Shown here: positions 25,282-33,474 of the stretch, one piece after another
Layout of the letters: each line of letters starts with the position of its first letter
How positions within the stretch are numbered: position 1 is the stretch's first letter
NCBI RefSeq assembly: GCF_025060895.1
Contig: NZ_JANZKV010000049.1
Span: forward strand, 2,979 to 62,401
Source of the DNA: Stieleria sedimenti
GTDB taxonomy: Bacteria > Planctomycetota > Planctomycetia > Pirellulales > Pirellulaceae
DNA: 59,423 bases
Direction: 5' to 3'
Notes under the pieces: generated by a model
The model's database searches: none
Told to the model about the DNA's origin: nothing
Seen by the model: only the letters and a program-made list of their open reading frames with translations
Made by a program: the position numbers and the translations under genes

Positions 25282-25815
25282 ATGTTGATTCTTCTGATCG
25301 TCGCAAGCTCGCTGGTTCTCGCATGTTCTGATTCGTGCGGCGCCATGGACCATCCGGGCGACACGCTCGACATCCATCACTTGGACGGCCAGATCTATTA
25401 CGGCGCCGCTCCGAAAAGCGATGTCGATTTTGCGAAACTGCGTCGATTGGGCGTCCAACGGATCATCGACGTCCGGACGTTCAAGGTATTTGCCAGCGGA
25501 AAAGAAAAGCGGCGGGCGGCCAAACTGGGGATCGCGTACCGCCGCATTCCGATGGGCTTCTTCCCGATTCGAACCGGAAACGTGCCAACCATCTTGGCAC
25601 AGCTGACCAGCGGTTGTGCCGGTCCTGTTTACTTCCACTGCAATCTCGGACTCGATCGAGTGGGATTGCTGGTGGCACTGTACCGGATCGAGTATTTCGG
25701 ATGGGAGCCTCGGCACGCCTTCACGACCTGGAAGGCTCAGCAGTTCAACACCAACCTGGAAGGTCTCGATCGCTATTTCTGGCAGCACGTCGGTGCACAG
25801 AGCTGTCTGCGATAG
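25282..25815 (+). CDS. Dual-specificity/tyrosine phosphatase-like lipoprotein
   Basis: 177 residues from the ATG at 25282. The N-terminus is a lipoprotein signal ([15 protein letters not shown]), with the lipobox L-V-L-A-C putting the lipidated Cys near residue 15. The body resembles compact protein tyrosine or dual-specificity phosphatases: [19 protein letters not shown], then the P-loop [10 protein letters not shown] with Cys120 and Arg126 in a CX5R arrangement. The Asp general acid normally found upstream is not obvious. It would act outside the cytoplasm, anchored to a membrane. The gene ends 4 bp before the convergent phospholipase D-like gene. Phosphoinositide, inositol polyphosphate or phosphoprotein substrates are all possible. 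Confidence 0.75.
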   Translation: MLILLIVASSLVLACSDSCGAMDHPGDTLDIHHLDGQIYYGAAPKSDVDFAKLRRLGVQRIIDVRTFKVFASGKEKRRAAKLGIAYRRIPMGFFPIRTGNVPTILAQLTSGCAGPVYFHCNLGLDRVGLLVALYRIEYFGWEPRHAFTTWKAQQFNTNLEGLDRYFWQHVGAQSCLR

Positions 25816-25819
25816 AGTG

Positions 25820-27211
25820 TCAGAGCAGTTCGCGATAAAGTTCGATCACGGTTCGCTTCATCATCAATCGAGCGCGCTTGGGCGCCGCGGCGTCTTGTCC
25901 GACCGACAGCAACAACGTTCCTGCAGGTACCGAGGCCGATTTGGCGAGTCGTGATCGCACGTTGGATCGCAGCTGCTCCGCGCCGGCCGGATCGTTGGAG
26001 ACGATGCAAAGCTCCAAATTGAGCTGATTCGATCGAGCGTCAAAGTTGTAACTGCCCAACATCCAACAGCAGTCGTCGACCAGCATCGTCTTGGCGTGCA
26101 GGGTCTCCGCTCCGACATATTCAAGCAGCCGAACACCTTCACGCAACAATCCCCGCTTGTGATTCTGGTAGGCCGCGTAAACGTTTAACTGGTCCGTCGA
26201 ATCAAGCGAATTGGTCAGGATGGTCACGCAAACGCCACGTTTTCGTGCCCGAGAGATGGCAGAGCGAACCGACCGATCGAAGGCGGGATAAGGCGATTCG
26301 ATGAACAGAGATCGCTTTGCTTGATCCATCATCCGAACGATTTGGTGATTGACGTGACGCTCGGATTTATCGGACGAACGGTCGAACAAGAGCTCCATTT
26401 CGATCCCTTGCATCGATTCTGCGGCCCAGTCGCGCTGCCAGTCCAAGTGCACGCCGCAGCGACAAACGACCCGTTGCAAGGCCTCGCTCAGCAATTGCTG
26501 ATAATCCGCGGGGCCGTTGGCATCACGCCAGGAATTTTTCCAATCGCTCTTTCCAAAGGGGCGGTAGCTGAGAATGTCCAAACCCAATGAATCTCGCTCC
26601 GGTGCCGGTTGGACATCTGGTGTTGCCCACAGCCAATCGAAGTACGCTTGTGACCGTTGGGCGATTTCACCAGAGACAAACGCGTCACAATCGACAAACT
26701 CACGCGGTCGTCGGAACTCGAAATGTCCGTTCTCAAGATTGCTGCTTCCCACCACGGCATGACAGGTGTCGACCACCATCAGCTTGGAGTGCAGCCGTCG
26801 ATTCAGCCAACTCGGATTGCCTTGACGCAGCGGGTGATAGACCCGGACCTCGATCCCATACGTCCTCAGATAATGCTCAAATTTCGACGGCAATCGCGAT
26901 TTCAATCCGTCCACCAAGATCCGCACGCGTACGCCCCGATGCGTGGCTTGACGCAGCAACTCTAAAATGGCGACCGGGACTTCATCGGTGTCGATGGCGT
27001 AGTACGACAAGTCGATCGTTTGGCGGGCTTGCTGGATCAGATCGACCCGAGCTTGAAGCGACTCTCGGCTGCTCTCCAGGACGCGCAGGCTGCTGCCGCC
27101 CGCAAAGCCGACCGCCGGAAAACCGAAGATCATCAGGACCATCATCGCATTGAAACGCATTGGAAATCTTGCAGCGTCTCGACGATGAAAGGGAAGAATC
27201 GATTTGTCCAT
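25820..27211 (-). CDS. Phospholipase D-like / cardiolipin synthase-type protein
   Basis: 463 residues from MDKSILPF (27211), which has AGGA four bases upstream; an ATG at 27160 (MRFNAMMVLMIFGFPAVGFAGG) is an alternative start. One hydrophobic N-terminal segment serves as signal peptide or anchor. Two HKD motifs typical of the PLD superfamily are present: HSKLMVVDTCHAVVGSSNLENG in the first half and HAKTMLVDDCCWMLGSYNFDARS in the second. Each HxK(x)4D is followed by G-S-x-N. This layout suits cardiolipin synthase-like phosphatidyltransferases or a secreted phospholipase. It is convergent with the phosphatase lipoprotein and 157 bp downstream of the universal stress protein gene on the same strand. 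Confidence 0.87.
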   Translation of the reverse strand: MDKSILPFHRRDAARFPMRFNAMMVLMIFGFPAVGFAGGSSLRVLESSRESLQARVDLIQQARQTIDLSYYAIDTDEVPVAILELLRQATHRGVRVRILVDGLKSRLPSKFEHYLRTYGIEVRVYHPLRQGNPSWLNRRLHSKLMVVDTCHAVVGSSNLENGHFEFRRPREFVDCDAFVSGEIAQRSQAYFDWLWATPDVQPAPERDSLGLDILSYRPFGKSDWKNSWRDANGPADYQQLLSEALQRVVCRCGVHLDWQRDWAAESMQGIEMELLFDRSSDKSERHVNHQIVRMMDQAKRSLFIESPYPAFDRSVRSAISRARKRGVCVTILTNSLDSTDQLNVYAAYQNHKRGLLREGVRLLEYVGAETLHAKTMLVDDCCWMLGSYNFDARSNQLNLELCIVSNDPAGAEQLRSNVRSRLAKSASVPAGTLLLSVGQDAAAPKRARLMMKRTVIELYRELL

Positions 27212-27368
27212 AAGTCCTGCCGAACGAAGCGAACCGTTACTGATTGATCGGCATCGTGGCGCGAGACCTGAACTGGGACAAAGAGTGTCGGTTTGCAACG
27301 GTCGTTCGCTCTGCGGACATCAAGCCTGATGAGAGAGATGGAGTGATAAACCGTGCCTTGCCGGCCGC

Positions 27369-27746
27369 TTAAAACTGGCGGTAGCAGTGGGGAACCACCA
27401 GAACGGGGATTTCGCATTCATCCATCACGTTGGCACTGAGCCAGTTTTCGACCACCGTTCCGCTGCTGGCACCCATCAAGATAAGATCTGCGTCGATCTC
27501 TTTGGCCGCCGCGATGATGGTGTGGACCAGGTTTCCGGTCGCCACCTTGGACGTGACCGATACCCCGGTGTCATGAGCCGCTTCGAGAAACACCGCGCAG
27601 CAATCCCTTCCGTTGGCCTTCGATTCGTCCTGCTTCAGGATGTGTAGCACGGTCAGTTCGGCGTCGAGTTGCCGTGCGACAAGAATCACGTAATCAGCGA
27701 TTTCGACGGCCGCTTCTTCGCCAGCGGTCGGCACTAAGATCTTCAT
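27369..27746 (-). CDS. Universal stress protein (UspA family)
   Basis: A 125-residue single Usp domain. It starts MKILVPTAGEEAAVEIADYVILVARQL, the usual first strand and helix, and carries DADLILMGASSGTVVENWLSANVMDECEIPVLVVP near the C-terminus. That block has the ATP-binding pattern G-x2-G-x9-G(S/T) only in altered form (GASSGTVVENWLSANV), so nucleotide binding is uncertain. It is transcribed divergently from the site-2 protease gene, with a 184-bp gap. Confidence 0.87.
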   Translation of the reverse strand: MKILVPTAGEEAAVEIADYVILVARQLDAELTVLHILKQDESKANGRDCCAVFLEAAHDTGVSVTSKVATGNLVHTIIAAAKEIDADLILMGASSGTVVENWLSANVMDECEIPVLVVPHCYRQF

Positions 27747-27930
27747 TTCAATCCTTCTCTCTTGAGGGTTCAGGCGGACTCCATCCCGAATCGCCCATCA
27801 TCCACTGGGCTTACATCAATCATACCGAGTTACGTGGCACCGCTGCGCTGGACCGGCAAAGTCCGTCGGCGTGGAATGGCACGGGAAATGCAGTGGAGAG
27901 GTGTGTCATTAGTTTTTTGGAGCGACTGGA

Positions 27931-28947
27931 ATGAATGGTTCTTGGCATTTAGGACGGCTTGCTGGCATTGACGTGCGGATTCACTGGACGTTTTTGCTGC
28001 TGCCGATATGGATTTACTACTCAAGCCTGGCGGCGGGCAGCGGCGCGGTCGCTGCCACCGTGGCAGTGTTGCTGGTTTTCGCGATCTTCGGCTGCGTGGT
28101 GTTGCATGAACTGGGGCACTCCCTGACCGCCCGCCGGTTCGGGATTCCCACCCGTGATATCACCCTGCTTCCGATCGGGGGTGTCGCCAGTTTGCAACGG
28201 ATCCCGCGCAGCCCCTGGCAAGAGTTGGCGATTGCAATCGCTGGGCCGGCCGTGAACGTGGTGATCGCGACGGCGTTGTTCGCGTTGCTGCCCCTACTGG
28301 CCGCGACGTCGATCTTCGCCGACGGTGTGTTGGCGTTTCTCGGTCAGCTGGCGTGGGTCAACGTGGCACTGGTGGTCTTCAACATGCTGCCGGCGTTCCC
28401 GATGGACGGCGGTCGAGTCTTACGAGCACTGTTGGCGATGGGCATGCCCTATCGCAACGCGACACGCCTCGCCGCCAGCGTAGGCCAAGTGGTGGCCGTC
28501 TTGTTCGCGTTGTTCGGGCTGCTGTCGGCGAACCTGATGCTGGTCATCCTGGCCGGATTCGTGTTCTTGGCCGGTCGCGGCGAAGCCATGATGGTGGAGC
28601 GCGAGGCGGAATGGGAACGACGCGGCTGGCGACCGATCGACTCGACGGGCGAGCAACCGCTTCCGCTGGAGCAGGTGTCCCTCCAGCCGGCAAGTCCCCA
28701 GTCGGCAGCCGCCGAGCAGTCATTGCCGGTGGTCAACGCACAATGGGATGCCCGTAATGTTCTGGGCTGGTTGTCTAGCCAGTCGGTTGACGAGTTCTTG
28801 GTGTCCAGTCACGGCGTGGTGGTGGCGGTTGTCCGCAAGTGCGACTTGCTCAAAGCCGTCGCGGCAGGGATGGGGTCGTTCACCTTGGAACGACTTTTAT
28901 CCGGTCGGTTCCTGCCGTTTCGAAACCTTCGCTCACCCTCGATGTAG
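27931..28947 (+). CDS. Site-2 protease-family zinc metalloprotease (M50)
   Basis: A 338-residue membrane protein. It starts MNGSWHLGRLAGIDVRIHWTFLLLPIWIYY, the common start of SpoIVFB/Rip3-like M50 proteases. The zinc motif HELGH is at residues 59-63 inside a membrane segment, and the second-site motif NMLPAFPMDGGRVLRALL supplies Asp159. After about six hydrophobic segments there is a cytoplasmic region (EAMMVEREAEWERRGW) and a C-terminal stretch resembling a single degraded CBS motif (VDEFLVSSHGVVVAVVRKCDLLKAVAAG). The protein probably cleaves a membrane-bound regulator; the substrate is unknown. A CBS-pair gene follows 136 bp later. Confidence 0.9.
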   Translation: MNGSWHLGRLAGIDVRIHWTFLLLPIWIYYSSLAAGSGAVAATVAVLLVFAIFGCVVLHELGHSLTARRFGIPTRDITLLPIGGVASLQRIPRSPWQELAIAIAGPAVNVVIATALFALLPLLAATSIFADGVLAFLGQLAWVNVALVVFNMLPAFPMDGGRVLRALLAMGMPYRNATRLAASVGQVVAVLFALFGLLSANLMLVILAGFVFLAGRGEAMMVEREAEWERRGWRPIDSTGEQPLPLEQVSLQPASPQSAAAEQSLPVVNAQWDARNVLGWLSSQSVDEFLVSSHGVVVAVVRKCDLLKAVAAGMGSFTLERLLSGRFLPFRNLRSPSM

Positions 28948-29083
28948 TCTCCAAGGGCTACATTTCGGTAGCGAACTGGCGTGACGCGGCCGCATCTGCA
29001 ATCATTGACGCAGCAGAATCGTGCACCCCGTCGTCGATGCGGCGTCGAAAACGTAACGCCTTCCCAGCCGATGAGAATCAGTC

Positions 29084-29905
29084 GTGACCGCCGAGTCCAA
29101 CGAATACGTGACGACCGAATGCCCCAACGGACATCGGGTCCGCGGCGACCTGGGATGGCTGCACCGCGAAGTCCGCTGCCCGCATTGCCAAGCGACCTTT
29201 CGATTTGACCGCCCCGAATCGACCGCGGCCGTTGTCACACAAGTCAGCGGCTCACCACCGGTCGAGGCACGGTCGCTCAGCGATACCGGTGTGATGCGAA
29301 TCATCGACAGTTTCGGCAAACCCGTCGTGCCGGAAGACGACGGGCGGACTCGTCACTGCAGCAATTGTGGCGCGGTCTATCCGAGCAGCATTTCGGTTTG
29401 CTTCAACTGCAACATCGAACTCGATCCACCGGAAGACGAAGCGGAGGGGCGTCCAGCATCCCCGATGCAGACGTCCGGACAGGCCGGAAGCCGCGCGAGC
29501 GTCGAATTCCAGCCCGTCGATGAGTCGCCGTTCCAGGACGTCACGATCGGTGCCGTGATGCGGCCTCGCAAGGCGATGATCGAACTCAAGGCTTCCAATT
29601 CGATGATGGAGACCTTGGACCGCATTCGTCAATCCCCGCATTCCTGCTATCCCGTCGCGGAAGATTCCGGCAACGGTTTGATCGGCTGGGTGGGCATTGA
29701 GCAGATTCTATCGGCCGAATCGGATGCGTTTGATCTGAGACTGCTCGCCAACCCGCTGGCGGTGATGCATCGATCACGACCGGTCAGCGATCTTCTGCCA
29801 GTCCTGCAACGAACCAAGTGCTCCTTTGTCCTGGTCAGCGACGAAACCGACACGGTGGTCGGAATGGTGACGGCCAAAGACGTGTTACTCAGCCTGTTGA
29901 AATAG
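29084..29905 (+). CDS. Zinc-ribbon and CBS-pair protein
   Basis: 273 residues, GTG start. There are two putative zinc-binding clusters: Cys13/His17/Cys32/Cys35 (CPNGH ... CPHC) and a rubredoxin-like CSNCGAVYPSSISVCFNCN with Cys92, 95, 106 and 109. After a linker rich in acidic residues, a CBS pair occupies about residues 154-273 (VTIGAVMRPRKAMIELKAS ... DDLRLL-like middle ... CSFVLVSDETDTVVGMVTAKDVLLSLL). CBS pairs typically bind adenine nucleotides. It lies behind the site-2 protease gene on the same strand and is probably cotranscribed. It ends one base before the convergent NHL-type gene. It could be an energy- or redox-sensing partner of the protease. Confidence 0.82.
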   Translation: MTAESNEYVTTECPNGHRVRGDLGWLHREVRCPHCQATFRFDRPESTAAVVTQVSGSPPVEARSLSDTGVMRIIDSFGKPVVPEDDGRTRHCSNCGAVYPSSISVCFNCNIELDPPEDEAEGRPASPMQTSGQAGSRASVEFQPVDESPFQDVTIGAVMRPRKAMIELKASNSMMETLDRIRQSPHSCYPVAEDSGNGLIGWVGIEQILSAESDAFDLRLLANPLAVMHRSRPVSDLLPVLQRTKCSFVLVSDETDTVVGMVTAKDVLLSLLK

Positions 29906-29906
29906 A

Positions 29907-30977
29907 TCACACGCGAGTCAGCTTGGTGACGCGTCCGGTGGCGACCCATTCGGCGACGTGGATGTTTCCTTCCAAATCAAAACAGGCGTCGTGCGGGTGG
30001 ATGAACTTGCCGTCCTGCCAGCGTGACTCGTCGGAGCGAACCGATCGCTTTTTGTCTGCCAAAATCCGCTCACGGTCGTCACCGAGCGTTGCCACTGGTT
30101 TGTAATTCAAATCCAACAGCGAAACCCGGGCGACGAGTTCCGGGACCAGCATCAGGTCCCCGTGCGTGTCGACATTCGCCGGCAATCCAAAACCCTCGAC
30201 GGTCTGTTTGTAGCGGTGGTTCATGTCGAACAACTGCAACGTGTGGTTGGCTCGGTCGGCCACCACGATTCGTGATTCGATGCCGTCGCGGTCATCGACC
30301 CAGATGCCGTGGGGAAGGTTGAAGGTGCCTTCGCCCTTGCCGGCGCCACCGAAGTGGCCTTTCCAATTCCCATCGGCGTCGTAGTGGTGGATGCAGTATG
30401 CGCCGTATCCGTCGGCCAACAGGAAATCGCCGTCGGGCAAGAAAGCAAAGTTGGTCGGCATGAATCGGTCGCGACCCCAGATCTTTTTCGGGTCACTGGC
30501 TTCACCGTCGGCGTAGCGGTCCGATTTCATCGGTGCATACTTTTGCCAAACCACTTCACCATCGAGCGTCAGCTTTGCGATCGTCTTGAGGTGTTGGTAT
30601 CCGCTGACGTACAAGAACGGTGTGCCGTCTTCGACGCGGATGTCCAGCCCGTGGCCGCCACCCTGAAACTGCTGGCCAAATGCTTTGACGAATCGCCCCT
30701 CTTCGTCGAACACAAAGATCGAGGGGTGATCGGATTTTTGGGCGTCGCCTTCGTGGATCACGTACAGGCGATTGTCGCCGTCCATCGTGACGTTGTGCGT
30801 GATTTGCCAATGGTACTTGTCCGGCAACTGCGGCCAGTGGTGTTGGCATCGAAATTGGAACTCACCGCTGCCGACGACGTCTTGAGCGTCAGTTCGTTTG
30901 GACGTGATGATCGCAGGGGCGGCGACCGCCGCGGCAGTGGCGGCGAGGAACGTTCTTCGGGTGTGTGGCGTGGGCAT
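29907..30977 (-). CDS. Tat-exported NHL-type beta-propeller protein
   Basis: 356 residues from the ATG at 30977 (MPTPHTRRTFLAA). The N-terminus is a twin-arginine signal, RRTFLAATAAAVAAPAI. The rest has six-bladed propeller character with repeats such as IFVFDEEGRFVKAFGQQF, FLLADGYGAYCIHHYDADGNWKGHFGG, HGIWVDDRDGIESRIVVADRANHTLQLFD and ACFDLEGNIHVAEW. Similar planctomycete proteins are related to peptidyl-glycine amidating lyase-type NHL propellers, but catalytic residues cannot be assigned by eye. The Tat signal suggests folding with a cofactor or metal before export. The gene converges on the CBS gene with a single base between the stop codons. Confidence 0.82.
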   Translation of the reverse strand: MPTPHTRRTFLAATAAAVAAPAIITSKRTDAQDVVGSGEFQFRCQHHWPQLPDKYHWQITHNVTMDGDNRLYVIHEGDAQKSDHPSIFVFDEEGRFVKAFGQQFQGGGHGLDIRVEDGTPFLYVSGYQHLKTIAKLTLDGEVVWQKYAPMKSDRYADGEASDPKKIWGRDRFMPTNFAFLPDGDFLLADGYGAYCIHHYDADGNWKGHFGGAGKGEGTFNLPHGIWVDDRDGIESRIVVADRANHTLQLFDMNHRYKQTVEGFGLPANVDTHGDLMLVPELVARVSLLDLNYKPVATLGDDRERILADKKRSVRSDESRWQDGKFIHPHDACFDLEGNIHVAEWVATGRVTKLTRV

Positions 30978-31038
30978 GAACGGTCCGGTGTGGGAGGAAG
31001 GTTCGGGGGACGAAAGCACCCAGTCTAACTCAGCGACG

Positions 31039-31136
31039 AGCGGCGTAGGGCATGCTGTGCATGCCACTCCCCTAATTCCCGCCTCCCAGCGGCGTAGGGC
31101 ATGCTGTGCATGCCACTCGCCTAATTCCCGCCTCCC
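31039..31136. repeat. 49-bp tandem duplication with palindromic GTAGGGCATGC core
   Basis: Two 49-bp copies, 31039-31087 and 31088-31136, differ at one base. Each contains the palindrome-rich core GTAGGGCATGCTGTGCATGC. The second copy ends in the last 16 bp of the neighbouring minus-strand gene, and the first copy carries a duplicate of that gene end. Two further copies in opposite orientation lie at 38515-38574. Confidence 0.85.
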
Positions 31137-31819
31137 AGTTCGGGCAGAATCAAGCGTTTGTCGGCATGTTCGGCGATAAACATCTCGATCGAACGCGCCT
31201 GTTCGTTGATCGCCTCTTCGGCAGCCTGTTGGACTCTTGCGTCCGCCCGGTTGGTGAACAACTTTGGCACGTCAACGCGGACTTTCATTTCGACGGTTAC
31301 CTGGACCTCGGTGCGATCGTCACTCGGCCGTGCCTGGAGTGTTGTCTCGTAGCTTTCCAGATTGCCTGCCGCAGCAATCGACTTCGTCACCACATTCATC
31401 GAATCGGTTTCAATCGTGGCCTGTTGCCGCAGCGCCAGTTCGTCCGCGTCGATCGCCGGATCGTCCAGTCGCACCCTGATCTGTCTGATTGCGTCGAGGT
31501 TCATTTTTGATTTGCCTCGAATCGCGTTGAGCAATGGTCGATCGTCGGCACTGGCGTCCACTTGCACGTCCCGAATTCGGACGTCAATCAATTCCATACC
31601 CGACCGTTCGACGATCGCCGCCGTCGCATTCTTTCTCACCATGATCTGGCGAAATTTGTCGTAGTCGCATGGCACGACGAAGCGGGTCTGATGCGCGCCG
31701 ATTGCGAGGTGACTGACCGGTCGCAGTGACCAGGCTGCGGTCGCGATGACGGCGACGACCAGCAACACAATCGCGAGGGTGATTCCCACACGGGACGTCG
31801 TCCAGGTTTTTCGATTCAT
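31121..31819 (-). CDS. Membrane-anchored protein of unknown function
   Basis: 232 residues from the ATG at 31819; the open frame continues upstream but without coding character. One N-terminal membrane segment (VGITLAIVLLVVAVIATAAWSL) is followed by a soluble, presumably periplasmic, domain. The C-terminal half (SYETTLQARPSDDRTEVQVTVEMKVRVDVPKLFTNRADARVQQAAEEAINEQ) is reminiscent of START/SRPBCC-like or DUF2505-type lipid-binding folds, but I cannot assign a family. The last 16 bp of the gene lie inside a 49-bp tandem repeat. No operon partner is evident. Confidence 0.7.
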   Translation of the reverse strand: MNRKTWTTSRVGITLAIVLLVVAVIATAAWSLRPVSHLAIGAHQTRFVVPCDYDKFRQIMVRKNATAAIVERSGMELIDVRIRDVQVDASADDRPLLNAIRGKSKMNLDAIRQIRVRLDDPAIDADELALRQQATIETDSMNVVTKSIAAAGNLESYETTLQARPSDDRTEVQVTVEMKVRVDVPKLFTNRADARVQQAAEEAINEQARSIEMFIAEHADKRLILPELGGGN

Positions 31820-32095
31820 GAGTGCTCCAGCGGTGGAAGTCGATATTGTAGGCATTGACTCCCAGTCCCTGCCAACCCACATCGCAACGGCGGCCACGCG
31901 AAAAGGTTGTGGCTGCGACGCGACACTTTCCGTTTCGGAAACTGGGGCCGGCTTCGGATTCGTAAACAACCCCCGTCCCCTTTGCGCGTTGGCCTCGCGT
32001 ATAAAACCCCTTTCCCCTTTTTGCGCTCGCTGCGATGCAGAGAGCTTGGGCGGCTAAAGCCTGGACACCAACACGCATCCGCATCAACTTTTCGT

Positions 32096-33460
32096 TCAGG
32101 CGATGACGTCGTGCAGCGTGTTGCCGCCGATGATCAGGGGGCGGTTGTTGCGGTCGTAGATTTCGGTTGCCGGATCGATGCCGAGAAGTTGGTAGATGGT
32201 GGCGGCCAGGTCTTCGGGTTTGACCGGATGCTCGGCGGGCCGGCTGGCGTGTTCGTCGGATTTGCCGTAGACGTAGCCTTTCTTGACGCCGCCGCCGGCC
32301 AACAGTGCCGTGTAACACTGCGGCCAGTGATCGCGGCTGAGGTTCTTGTTGATCTGCGGTGTGCGGCCGAATTCGCCCATCCAGACGACCAGCGTTTCAT
32401 CGAGCAGTCCGCGTTCTTCTAAGTCGTCCAATAGCGCCGGTAGTGTTTGGTCGGTGATCGGCAGCTGGTACTTGTTGACGATCTCGTACATGCGTGTGTT
32501 GTCGAATCCGTGCGTGTCCCAGCCGCCGTCGTTGACGCGGCGTCCGCCGATGCTGGCCGAGAAATAGACGGTCACGAATTTCACACCCGATTCGACCAGT
32601 CGACGCGCCATCAAACAGCTTTGGCCGTACGTCGTCCTGCCATAACGGTCTCGCACGGATTCTTTCTCAGCCGACAGATCGAACGCCTTGCGGACGCGGT
32701 CGGACGTCAGCATCGAAATCGCCCGTTCGTAGTAATCGTCGAACCCGCGAGCCTGGTCCGAATAGTCGAGCAACCTGGTCTGGGCGTCGACCAGTTTTTG
32801 CATCTCGCGGCGGCGGTGAAGCCGGTCGACCGAAAGCCCCCGCGGCAGACTCAGCTCGGGCAATTTGAAGTCCCGGTCATTGGGGTCTTCCAAGAACAAC
32901 AATGGGTCGTGGCGTTTGCCGAGAAAGCTGGCATGCTGGGCCGGAACGATCGAGCCATCGCGGATCACATGCGGATAGGCCACCGAGGTCGGCATGCCGT
33001 TTTGGTTGGGGCTGAGATGGTCGACGACGCTACCGTAGGCGGGATACAGATCCAGCGAATCACGCAAACGTTGGTCGTCACTGGGTGGTTCGTGGCCGCT
33101 GAGCGCGTAGTACCCCGCCGACGCATGATTTTTCATCGTGTGTGTCATCGTGCGAATTAGCGTCGCATGGTGCATCCGTTTGGCCGTCTCGGGCAACAGT
33201 TCGCAGACCTGAATCCCATCGGCGCTGGACGAGATCGGGCGATAGGGGCTGCGCACCGATTCGGGCGCGTCGGGTTTCATGTCAAAGGTGTCGAGCTGGC
33301 TGGGCCCGCCCCACTGAAACAAGAAAATCACCGATTTGGCTCTCGGTTTGATCGACGTGGCACGCTCGGCCGCACGCATCAGGTTCGGCAGGGTCAGCCC
33401 CAGCATGCCCGCGCCGCCGACACGCAAAACCGAACGTCGATCCATTGGAGGAATTCTCAT
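32096..33460 (-). CDS. DUF1501 protein with Tat-like signal
   Basis: 454 residues from MRIPPMDRRSVLRVGG (33460). The N-terminus resembles a twin-arginine signal (RRSVLRVGGAGMLGLTLPNLMRAA). The body has DUF1501 hallmarks: FLFQWGGPSQLDTFDMKPDAP, the block around HHATLIRTMTH, WDTHGFDN, WMGEFGRTPQIN and the C-terminal HPVKPEDLAATIYQLLGIDP. DUF1501 belongs to the alkaline phosphatase/sulfatase-like superfamily and is abundant in planctomycetes; its substrate is unknown. It starts 14 bp after the stop codon of the DUF1549/DUF1553 gene, the usual planctomycete pair. Confidence 0.92.
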   Translation of the reverse strand: MRIPPMDRRSVLRVGGAGMLGLTLPNLMRAAERATSIKPRAKSVIFLFQWGGPSQLDTFDMKPDAPESVRSPYRPISSSADGIQVCELLPETAKRMHHATLIRTMTHTMKNHASAGYYALSGHEPPSDDQRLRDSLDLYPAYGSVVDHLSPNQNGMPTSVAYPHVIRDGSIVPAQHASFLGKRHDPLLFLEDPNDRDFKLPELSLPRGLSVDRLHRRREMQKLVDAQTRLLDYSDQARGFDDYYERAISMLTSDRVRKAFDLSAEKESVRDRYGRTTYGQSCLMARRLVESGVKFVTVYFSASIGGRRVNDGGWDTHGFDNTRMYEIVNKYQLPITDQTLPALLDDLEERGLLDETLVVWMGEFGRTPQINKNLSRDHWPQCYTALLAGGGVKKGYVYGKSDEHASRPAEHPVKPEDLAATIYQLLGIDPATEIYDRNNRPLIIGGNTLHDVIA

Positions 33461-33474
33461 GGTGATAGATGATT

